Shown here one piece after another: positions 1-8,026 of a DNA stretch of 64,000 nt. The translations under genes and the position numbers were made by a program. Origin of the DNA: Enterobacter bugandensis (GTDB lineage: Bacteria; Pseudomonadota; Gammaproteobacteria; Enterobacterales; Enterobacteriaceae); assembly GCF_900324475.1 (NCBI RefSeq), contig NZ_LT992502.1, forward strand, positions 558,001-622,000. The letters are read 5' to 3'. The notes under the pieces were generated by a model. That model saw only the letters and a program-made list of their open reading frames with translations. It was not told the DNA's origin and did no database searches. Numbering within the stretch: position 1 is the stretch's first letter; each line of letters begins with the position of its first letter.

Positions 1-1
1 A

Positions 2-259
2 TACACCCGTTCTAACCGAAACATAGACAATATTATGACGATGTTTAGTTCTGTGTATAAATGCCTTACGAGTAATCTGTTACAGCGATTAAACAATAAA
101 GAAGCTGTTCTCAGAGAACTAAACTCGCTTGTTAACTACATAGATAGCAATCAAGAAAGAGCCGAAGGGATCTATACTGTTGTAAAAGCACAGTATGAAA
201 TGAAAATTATCGAGAACGAGTTGACCCATGAAGTTCGAGTGAGAACCGTCAGATTATAG
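2..259 (+). CDS. hypothetical protein, 5' end probably outside window
   Basis: I do not recognise this gene. The reading frame is open to the left edge of the window, so it probably begins outside; the first ATG inside the window is at 35 but has no convincing ribosome binding site. The visible product is about 85 residues, charged and apparently all helical (a Leu/Asn/Glu-rich middle), with no signal peptide or membrane segment. It converges on the lipoprotein gene at 311-625. As it sits at the edge of a mobilisable element, it may be cargo of that element; this is only inference. Confidence 0.45.
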   Translation, partial: YTRSNRNIDNIMTMFSSVYKCLTSNLLQRLNNKEAVLRELNSLVNYIDSNQERAEGIYTVVKAQYEMKIIENELTHEVRVRTVRL

Positions 260-260
260 G

Positions 261-285
261 CAATAAAAGCCCCTATGCAGGGGCT
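261..285 (-). terminator. terminator of the lipoprotein operon
   Basis: A GC-rich hairpin has arms AGCCCCT at 268-274 and AGGGGCT at 279-285. Read on the minus strand it is followed by TTTTATTG, as in a rho-independent terminator. It lies just after the stop of the minus-strand gene at 311-625. Confidence 0.65.
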
Positions 286-310
286 AAAAGAGACTTCTCG
301 ATATAAACTA

Positions 311-625
311 CTACTGAACTTCTTTCCAGACACCATCAGCTTTCACAAGCTTAACAGGCCTTGTCTGTTTCATATTGCTAATGGAGGCATCAACTATGCA
401 GTTATAAACATTGTTTGTTTTTTCTGTGCAACTTACTTTCTTCACATAGTCGATTCTTAGAAGGTCTTTTTCTGAAACTCTTGAATCAAAAGCTTTCATA
501 CTTGCATTTGATCTATCTACAACACTTTTGAATACATTATAGATGTCTTTATCGGAAGGTTCAGAATTACAGGCTGTTAATAAAAAAGTTGAAAGAATGA
601 TTGTTATGATAGCATATGTTTTCAT
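311..625 (-). CDS. small putative lipoprotein
   Basis: This 104-residue protein starts with a short positive N-terminus, a hydrophobic stretch and a lipobox ending LLTAC (Cys19), so it should be lipidated and exported. The mature part is charged and contains two further Cys residues (in SCTEK and NCIVD), which could form a disulfide. I do not recognise a family. It is the last gene of a minus-strand series behind the relaxase (644-1030 is 18 bases upstream) and ends at a hairpin terminator. Small lipoproteins of this kind are common in mobilisable elements, sometimes as entry-exclusion proteins; that role is speculative here. Confidence 0.7.
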   Translation of the reverse strand: MKTYAIITIILSTFLLTACNSEPSDKDIYNVFKSVVDRSNASMKAFDSRVSEKDLLRIDYVKKVSCTEKTNNVYNCIVDASISNMKQTRPVKLVKADGVWKEVQ

Positions 626-643
626 TTTCTTATCCAGAAATAA

Positions 644-1030
644 TTAATTGAGAATGCCTGATTTTGTATTGTTATTATCAGTAGAGAATGTCCATTTGCT
701 GACAATTTCGCCTTTGAAATCTATTTCAAGAGTTTTAGACTGAGTCTGAGAACCGCCAGTTAGCAAACCGACAACAGGGATAAAAGTCGAGGCATTGAAC
801 TGATTGTTATACATGAAGTATCTCCACTGCTCGTTGCCATCGTCAAGAGTCGTTCTTGTATCTGGTTCACCTAACTTAGCGAGTAGATCGTTCTTAGTAG
901 TCTTGTTTTTAATGATCTTTGACTGAAGACTTTGTGCAGTTTCATTTTTAATTTGTTGGTTCCCTGATGTTGAGCAGCCAGAAATTAAAAATATTGCAAT
1001 GAAAAAGGCGGTAACAATAGATTTATTCAT
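644..1030 (-). CDS. SmpA/OmlA (BamE-like) domain lipoprotein
   Basis: The 128-residue product has a signal peptide with lipobox LISGC (Cys19). Its middle reads as the SmpA/OmlA fold: TTKNDLLAKLGEPDTRTTLDDGNEQ followed by a WRYFMYNNQ strand, a pattern shared with BamE-like small outer-membrane lipoproteins. Chromosomal BamE helps the outer-membrane protein assembly complex, but this copy lies in mobile DNA and is diverged, so its task is unknown. It is co-directional with the lipoprotein downstream and the zinc-ribbon protein upstream, and the three are probably co-transcribed. Confidence 0.7.
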   Translation of the reverse strand: MNKSIVTAFFIAIFLISGCSTSGNQQIKNETAQSLQSKIIKNKTTKNDLLAKLGEPDTRTTLDDGNEQWRYFMYNNQFNASTFIPVVGLLTGGSQTQSKTLEIDFKGEIVSKWTFSTDNNNTKSGILN

Positions 1031-1059
1031 TCTATCTTCCTTATTATATTTGGTCAGGG

Positions 1060-1338
1060 TTAACTTTTATATGTGAAAACGGCTCTGTGGGCAAATTTCT
1101 TGCGTAAATAAAATCTTAAAGAAATTGCTGAGGCAAAATAGATAACGACAGTTAATATAAAACTTTGACTGATAGCGAATATGAAGAAAGCAATTACTAA
1201 CAGCACAATTCCTATGAGTAAAGCTAACCAGGATGAAACGGCTCCATATTTGATAGTCGAATGACAGCCAGTGCAGACACGAACACCATGTTCGCTTTCT
1301 TTAAAGCAAAATGGACACTTTATTGTTTCATTTTTCAT
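1060..1338 (-). CDS. zinc-ribbon membrane protein
   Basis: The 92-residue protein has an N-terminal zinc ribbon (KCPFCFKE and a second VCTGCHS pair, CxxC-x13-CxxC). Two hydrophobic segments follow at about residues 35-55 and 58-76, and the tail is basic. It is therefore expected in the inner membrane with a cytoplasmic zinc knuckle. No specific function can be named. It heads the group of small genes between the relaxase and the left edge; about 220 bases without a recognised gene separate it from the relaxase stop. Confidence 0.65.
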   Translation of the reverse strand: MKNETIKCPFCFKESEHGVRVCTGCHSTIKYGAVSSWLALLIGIVLLVIAFFIFAISQSFILTVVIYFASAISLRFYLRKKFAHRAVFTYKS

Positions 1339-1560
1339 AGCTATCCCAATCTGGAAGATTAAATGCTGTTTGTAGGGATTCTCGATGGCTGGCTGGCTAA
1401 AGTAAAATCACTTGTACCGATCGATGTTTGAATCATGATAGGTAAAAGCTATCGTAACTAGTTTATTGATCTGTAATAACGATCAATTTGTTATTGACTT
1501 ATCCTAAATTAACCACTACCCAAACGATATTGCTGTCAGGGATAAGCGGTAAGATTTTGT

Positions 1561-2769
<1,209 letters not shown>

Positions 2770-3200
2770 CGGAGTTGCTCCATATGTCAGCATTTATCAG
2801 GTGATGGCGAAGCTCTTTAATTAATCTTCTAACAGCAAATAGTTCAGTATGGGTAAGCTGGCTATCTTTGCTCTTACCATCGATATGGATCGTAATTCTT
2901 TTTAGCTTTTGAGATATTTCAGATAATACTTTCCAAGTTTCATTGTTAATGGATGGAACAGTTGGTGGGATTTTTTCTAGTGCGATTAAACGAAGCCACT
3001 CTGCTTTGCTTCTTTCTCCTCTTTTAAAATTAAGAACTTTTAATTCTTCATCATTAAATCTAACACTGATGCAATTATTCCTTAAATTAGGATCGCGAGA
3101 TGTTCTTTTTGTTTTTAGATTATTGGTATAATAAAATAAATTATAATTTCCATTGTTCATATGAATTCCTTTTCATATAGTTGAAGTCTTAGTTAAACCA

Positions 3201-3248
3201 CAATATGAAATAATGTCAATATCCATTATTAATAGCACCAACATATTG
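3201..3248. promoter_or_regulatory. nested inverted repeats; candidate oriT or mobC operator
   Basis: Upstream of mobC two inverted repeats are nested: outer arms CAATATG (3201-3207) and CATATTG (3242-3248), inner arms AATAATG (3209-3215) and CATTATT (3224-3230). Transfer origins of MOB-P elements usually lie directly upstream of the mob operon and contain such repeats. The same interval is also the divergent promoter region for the gene at 3320, so it could be an operator instead. I see no conserved nick sequence that would settle it. Confidence 0.4.
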
Positions 3249-3319
3249 ACTTTTACTGTGGATTGCTAAAAAATTAGTCAATGGACAATATTTTTTAAAG
3301 AAATGGCTAGGAAAATCAG

Positions 3320-3736
3320 ATGGTTGGGTCTTCGATAGTGATAAAAGAGCATTTAATAGAATCAAAAAAATATGTGATCAACCCCAAACATAGATGTAAT
3401 GCAGCTAAAGCTGATTGCACCCAATGGACGGTTACTGAAAACGAAGAGCTTGTTTGCTTTGGTAACTCCATAGTTAACAATTACTTATGCCCATCCCAAT
3501 GCTATTGGTGGGTAGTTGATAAAGAAACTAGTCAGCGATTAGGGAAAACTGATATTGACGATGCCTATATTGCTAAATTCGTCGTTGATAATAATGCAAC
3601 ATGGCATGGATATCCAGTCACAGGGAAAAGAGAGTTGGATATCCCTGATAGTTCTATTTTGAGTATTTGGGGAAACAGTGGTGTTCTTAAAAAGAAATAC
3701 ATAAGAAATATAGCAAAAAGGATGGGGTATGTCTGA
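3320..3736 (+). CDS. hypothetical protein, first gene of an overlapping pair
   Basis: I do not recognise this 138-residue protein. It has no signal peptide or membrane segment, is rich in Trp, Cys and Asn, and has four Cys in the N-terminal half (HRCNAAKADC, then LVCFG and YLCPSQC), which could bind metal. The C-terminus is basic. It is divergent from mobC and its stop overlaps the start of the next gene by 8 bases, so the two are very likely made together. The start is uncertain: only a weak ribosome binding site precedes ATG 3320. The place between a mobilisation region and a defence module suggests cargo, possibly defence or toxin-antitoxin; this is unproven. Confidence 0.55.
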   Translation: MVGSSIVIKEHLIESKKYVINPKHRCNAAKADCTQWTVTENEELVCFGNSIVNNYLCPSQCYWWVVDKETSQRLGKTDIDDAYIAKFVVDNNATWHGYPVTGKRELDIPDSSILSIWGNSGVLKKKYIRNIAKRMGYV

Positions 3737-4925
3737 TATCGCACTTAATTTAGAAATTGAAGGTGACTATATTGACTCATTTATCTATATGGGTGTTTTA
3801 TTTTTAGTTGATTTCGATTTCAATATTCATTCATATCAATGGAATGAAATTTGTGATTTTATTTGGAGACGGAATGGATTTAATGATAAAAATAATGCTG
3901 AATCGGTTATATCCTATTTAACAAAAGGTAGATACAGTAGTCAACGAAAGCATGATTTGATTGATACACTTATTAATCAAGATGAGTTAAATTCACTTAG
4001 CTCTGATAAACATCATATAGGATATTATCCCTCAGATATATATATATATTCTAAGAAAATATATTACACTCATGAGAAAGGTGTTTATTTTTCAGCATTA
4101 AAGCATGAAACAGGAGGAGTTAGTGGTAATAACCCTGTCAAAATTTTTGATACAAGATGTTTTTCAATATCACCTAATACTTTAGATCGCCTCGCATTAG
4201 CTGCAGGTCGGGAAGGAGTGCTAACATGCGAAGCTGGCTACTTTACTAATTTCCGGAAAAATAAAGACTTCAAGCAAATTTCAAATAGTGACTCCATTGA
4301 TATCGAGTGGATTGATAACTATTTAATGATAAATAATACTGGGAAAAATGTAATAGTTAATAAATTCAAAGAGCAGCCTAAAGACGAAGACTTTATTTTG
4401 AATAAGGAATTATTGCTGAATATTCTTAAGGAAAATAACAAAACAAATCCCGAAATTATGGAAGCATTCAAAAGTGAGTCTGGAATCCCAGATAAAATAA
4501 AAAAAGAAATCAAAAGAATTGTAGTATCTCTAAGTCCGGAGGAAATTAAGACTGATAAAAATTATGTTTACTCATGGACATCTGGAGATTTTAATTTCTT
4601 TTTAGATGACAATCTAGCAGTAGATATTTTTAAAGACAATACACTCTTAGAAACTAAGAAATTCATTAACATTCTTGATAAACAAATCGATAGGGTCAGA
4701 ACCTCCGGTTGTGGAACATATTTAGAAAGTGATAATAAATTGCTCTCTTTGAATGATGATAAATTAACCATGGTTGATGATGATATTGTCAATTGGCGAG
4801 TATTTCCAAGAGCAAAAAAACATTGTAATCATTTGCATATAATTAAAGATGATCTGATTAACATAAAAGTTTTTGATATGAGTCCAGATGATCCTTTTAA
4901 ATCATATCTTAAAAAGCATAATTAG
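3729..4925 (+). CDS. hypothetical protein, second gene of an overlapping pair
   Basis: I do not recognise this 398-residue, AT-rich gene. The protein is acidic, rich in Asp, Asn and Lys, with no signal peptide, no membrane segment and no motif I can assign. Segments such as ELLLNILKENNKTNPEIMEAFKSE look helical, and several short repeats of D/N-rich loops separate predicted strands. It overlaps the 3320-3736 gene by 8 bases (GTATGTCTGA) and ends near a strong bidirectional hairpin. AT-rich composition unlike the right part of the window points to horizontal transfer. A two-gene cargo module is the best description I can support. Confidence 0.6.
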   Translation: MSDIALNLEIEGDYIDSFIYMGVLFLVDFDFNIHSYQWNEICDFIWRRNGFNDKNNAESVISYLTKGRYSSQRKHDLIDTLINQDELNSLSSDKHHIGYYPSDIYIYSKKIYYTHEKGVYFSALKHETGGVSGNNPVKIFDTRCFSISPNTLDRLALAAGREGVLTCEAGYFTNFRKNKDFKQISNSDSIDIEWIDNYLMINNTGKNVIVNKFKEQPKDEDFILNKELLLNILKENNKTNPEIMEAFKSESGIPDKIKKEIKRIVVSLSPEEIKTDKNYVYSWTSGDFNFFLDDNLAVDIFKDNTLLETKKFINILDKQIDRVRTSGCGTYLESDNKLLSLNDDKLTMVDDDIVNWRVFPRAKKHCNHLHIIKDDLINIKVFDMSPDDPFKSYLKKHN

Positions 4926-4992
4926 AGATATAAGGCGGAATAAGGAGCTGAGATTTATCGTCTTATCTTTTTAAAAAGCAAAGCGCATTAAA

Positions 4993-5041
4993 AAGCAAGG
5001 CAACCAAAAGAAGCAGAGCTTCTTTTGGTTAGCCCTTGCTT
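4993..5041. terminator. bidirectional terminator hairpin
   Basis: A long, nearly perfect hairpin has inner arms CCAAAAGAAGC (5004-5014) and GCTTCTTTTGG (5018-5028) and outer arms AAGCAAGGC and GCCCTTGCTT. It sits between the convergent plus-strand pair (ending 4925) and the minus-strand ankyrin gene (ending 5040), so it can serve both. Confidence 0.7.
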
Positions 5042-5622
5042 ATTCATATGATTTGTATTTCTTTTCATCTACTAAATTTATTATGGACGATGAGGTTTTA
5101 TATATCAACTTTACATTGTGTAAAGATATATTGTGTTTGCTAATAACATATAAGAGATCCAATAGCATCTGTTCTTGCCGTTCTTGTGGAAACTCTAATT
5201 TTACGATTGGAGTAAATTCAACAATAAAACCACTATTCAACAGTAGTTTTATGTAGCTAAATGAGTTTGGCGTAACTGTTTTGATTTTTATTATTTTATT
5301 ATTAATTAGATGCTTATGGTTTATAATAATGTGAGGGTTGAGCAGTGCCATATCATATGACATGAATGTTAAACCATGACTATCTATTATGTTCAAGTCG
5401 ATACCAAGTTGTATAAACAAATCGATTATTGCTTTGCTAAGTATCCAGTTATAAAATAACGGTGTCCTTCCATAGTTATCTAAATGATATAGGTCGGCTC
5501 CTGCAGCTAAAAGAGATGTTGTAAGTAAATAATCATTAGAATAAAATAATGGTGTACGACCACAATTATCCTTTAAGTTTATTAAACCATTGTCTATGAA
5601 TATATTAGAAATTATTGTGCAT
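5040..5622 (-). pseudogene. ankyrin-repeat protein, frameshifted near its start
   Basis: The frame ending at 5040 encodes ankyrin-like units: GRTPLFYSNDYLLTTSLLAAGADLY, then NYGRTPLFYNW with LFIQLGIDLNIIDSHGLT. This frame has no good start. The only ATG with a strong ribosome binding site (AAGGAGGT at 5626-5633) is at 5622, and it reads just MHNNF before a stop. A one-base shift within the first five codons would join it to the ankyrin frame. I therefore call a frameshifted gene, about 190 residues if repaired. A non-ATG start in the ankyrin frame cannot be excluded. Ankyrin proteins in such islands often act as partner-binding or immunity proteins. Confidence 0.6.
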
Positions 5623-5683
5623 TTTACCTCCTTTTATCATTATGTATATTGAAAAAAGGAGGTTGTCAATATTCAGAGGTTAG

Positions 5684-5932
5684 TTAACCACCAAATGTTT
5701 TTTTCTTAGGTTGTGGGGGCTCTGCATTAAGTATGATAGTTTTAATATTTGCATTTATTTGATTGATATTATCAGTCAAAATATTAATAACTGATAATGC
5801 TTCTACAGGTGTGCTAAATGGTGATTCTAAAAACACGCCTGAGCCTTTCAAAAATATATGGTAAGTGAGTATACCATTTTCTTCATTTTCATAGATATCA
5901 TAAACTTCATTTACTGTTTCGTACAATTTCAT
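5684..5932 (-). CDS. hypothetical small protein
   Basis: This 82-residue, acidic, cytosolic-looking protein is not a family I recognise. It reads as short strands and a helix (VEALSVINILTDNINQINANI) and ends in a proline/lysine-rich tail with PPQPKKK. It lies 55 bases after the 5988-6863 gene on the same strand and may be the last gene of the operon that starts with the DUF262 protein at 9943. Its conservation with those genes in other genomes would show whether it belongs to that system. Confidence 0.5.
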   Translation of the reverse strand: MKLYETVNEVYDIYENEENGILTYHIFLKGSGVFLESPFSTPVEALSVINILTDNINQINANIKTIILNAEPPQPKKKTFGG

Positions 5933-5987
5933 TATTATACTCCTTGATAATAATGGTTTATTTCAATGGGCTCGCGATATCACTACC

Positions 5988-6863
5988 TTATAAATGATCT
6001 CCAATGTGAGCAATAGCGATTTGTGCCGGTCTATCAGGAATTCTATTAAAGAAGCCAAAGTATATTCTATTGTAGTAATAAGTTCCTTTTCGATTAGTAT
6101 TGTCCATGTATTCAAGTTTATAATGGAATTCACAATTCACGTCTTTATAGATACAATCACCCACTTTAAAATCACGTTTTAATTCCCCTATGGCTCGTTT
6201 ATTTTTGCCGCCACCTTCTGGTGTTACAAGATAAGGTAACGATGAATTCATAATTCTAATGTTATTTTGTGAGTCATTAGGTATAATTGTATAGTTATTA
6301 GCAAAATAAAGAAATTCAGTGATGCTTTTCAAAAAATTTTCATATCCACCTTCAATTTTCCTAATAAAATTAAAGGATTGTGGTGGGTTATCCAAAAAAA
6401 TGACATTCTTGAAAATGTTTTTAATATTGTCAGCATATTCATCACAATCCGCTGGGAATTCATCAAGGATTTTCTTAGAAAGATCAATTATTTCACTTTC
6501 ACTAGAAACTGTATTATCCTTTTTTAAAGGTATGTCTGGAGATTGATAGGCACAGAGTTTTCTTTCGGCAAGTATCGATGGGGGTGTATTGATAATATTT
6601 AGAAGTTCATTGCAGCCTATTTCATCCAATAAACTAATTTGGCCTATTTTATAATACTCATTAACAAGGCCACCGTAATCAGGGTTTGTTGAAAATAATT
6701 TAGTGACAAATTTTCCATCAAATTCATTGGAGCGAAGAAACTTTATAAAATCTGAATCCACTCTCTCTACAAGTGCTTTAAGATCTTTAATCTGGTTAAA
6801 AATCTTAATTTGTTCTTCTTCAAGAGAAAAACTATCTATGAACAAGCAAACACCTGCTTTCAT
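5988..6863 (-). CDS. hypothetical protein of the DUF262/ATPase operon
   Basis: I do not recognise the 291-residue product. The N-terminus (MKAGVCLFIDSF, with a helical region of EEEQIKIFNQIKDLKALV) and the C-terminus (RDFKVGDCIYKD...YYNRIYFGFFNRIP, strand-rich, ending AHIGDHL) look like two domains joined by an acidic middle. No membrane segment is seen. It starts 9 bases after the ATPase stop at 6873, so it is almost certainly co-translated. In defence operons with an OLD-type ATPase the gene of unknown fold often encodes the effector; the C-terminal strand-rich part with conserved-looking Asp, Tyr and His residues is a candidate. That role is inference. Confidence 0.6.
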   Translation of the reverse strand: MKAGVCLFIDSFSLEEEQIKIFNQIKDLKALVERVDSDFIKFLRSNEFDGKFVTKLFSTNPDYGGLVNEYYKIGQISLLDEIGCNELLNIINTPPSILAERKLCAYQSPDIPLKKDNTVSSESEIIDLSKKILDEFPADCDEYADNIKNIFKNVIFLDNPPQSFNFIRKIEGGYENFLKSITEFLYFANNYTIIPNDSQNNIRIMNSSLPYLVTPEGGGKNKRAIGELKRDFKVGDCIYKDVNCEFHYKLEYMDNTNRKGTYYYNRIYFGFFNRIPDRPAQIAIAHIGDHL

Positions 6864-6872
6864 GAAATCCCC

Positions 6873-8024
6873 TTAATTTTCAATATCAGGAGTATTAAAT
6901 GATCCTGTCATAATGGTATACATATCAATTGATTGCTGGTCAAAGAATCCTTTCGGCCAACTAGACAGTTTTCCATCTTTGCCAATAGATATCTTTTCTG
7001 CAGTAGATTCATTATTCTCATGTGAAATATAAAATAACGAAATTAGCTCAGGTGAAAAGTCAGGAGATGTTCTTGCTACGACACGGATTCCGTTGAGAAG
7101 GTGATCGCTATGAGTTTCTATCAATACCTGTACTCCCGCTTGAGCAGTGTAAGCTATTAATCTACCCATATAGCTTTGTCCTCTAGGGTGCAAATGGGCT
7201 TCCGGGTTTTCTAAAACTACTAATTCGCCCGGTTTTGCTAAAAGTAATGCTGAAACAATACTCAAAGCATAGCTATAACCAAAACCAATGTTTTTGGGTT
7301 TAGTTTGTTTTCCTGACTCAGCCTGTATTGTGTTATAAGCAATGTTTGCACTAACTTCCAATTTTGGCTGTATTTTATAATTTGGGGATATTTCATCCAT
7401 CCATGCCTGTATATTATTCGCAACCCTGACATTATTATAATTATGATGTATTCTTGGGTCGTCTTTGTTTGGATTATCATCTTTCAGTATTAGTCTATCT
7501 TGTCTATTCATTATATTGTCTAATACTTCGATGACATATTCACCTTTTTTCCCCAACCAATCGCTATGAAAATTGTGTTGTGATAAAGAAATATTGTCTC
7601 TTGGACCAATACGTTCGGCTTCAATATATTGAAAATTACTTGCATTTATAAAGTCTTTAATTGTTTTAATGCTATCCATACCTGAAATACATGGAAGTTC
7701 ATTACGAAGATTTGCTGAGTCCTCTTGTGTAACCCCCCAACTGACTTCACATTCTTTAACTGATAGAGTGATTTTCAGTTGATCATCATCTGAAATAAAG
7801 TCATTAATAATATCGTCAATACGACCAATGTTTATCAGTTCACCATTTAACTTTATATCATTTTTACTACCAAAATCAGACTGTAACACCATACCTATGG
7901 CTTGCATTACTGTACTCTTACCGACAGAGTTATTACCACAAAATACATTTAGACCTGACAAATCAAAAGATTGCTCTTTGTATGATTTAAAATTTTTGAG
8001 TTTTATCGATTTAATAGGGAGCAT
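6873..8024 (-). CDS. OLD/DUF3696-type AAA ATPase
   Basis: The N-terminus has the SMC/OLD-type start (IKLKNFKSYKE...LNVFCGNNSVGKST), with a Walker A at about residues 30-38. The C-terminal part has the ABC-like signature and Walker B in VVLENPEAHLHPRGQS, followed by the switch histidine in VLIETHSDHLLNGIRV, typical of DUF3696 ATPases. Such proteins sense DNA ends or invader products in several defence systems. ATG 8024 fits best because GAGGG precedes it; a TTG at 8030 is less likely. The upstream DUF262 gene stops at 8027 and the next gene follows by 9 bases, so this is the middle gene of a tight operon. Confidence 0.85.
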   Translation of the reverse strand: MLPIKSIKLKNFKSYKEQSFDLSGLNVFCGNNSVGKSTVMQAIGMVLQSDFGSKNDIKLNGELINIGRIDDIINDFISDDDQLKITLSVKECEVSWGVTQEDSANLRNELPCISGMDSIKTIKDFINASNFQYIEAERIGPRDNISLSQHNFHSDWLGKKGEYVIEVLDNIMNRQDRLILKDDNPNKDDPRIHHNYNNVRVANNIQAWMDEISPNYKIQPKLEVSANIAYNTIQAESGKQTKPKNIGFGYSYALSIVSALLLAKPGELVVLENPEAHLHPRGQSYMGRLIAYTAQAGVQVLIETHSDHLLNGIRVVARTSPDFSPELISLFYISHENNESTAEKISIGKDGKLSSWPKGFFDQQSIDMYTIMTGSFNTPDIEN

Positions 8025-8026
8025 TA

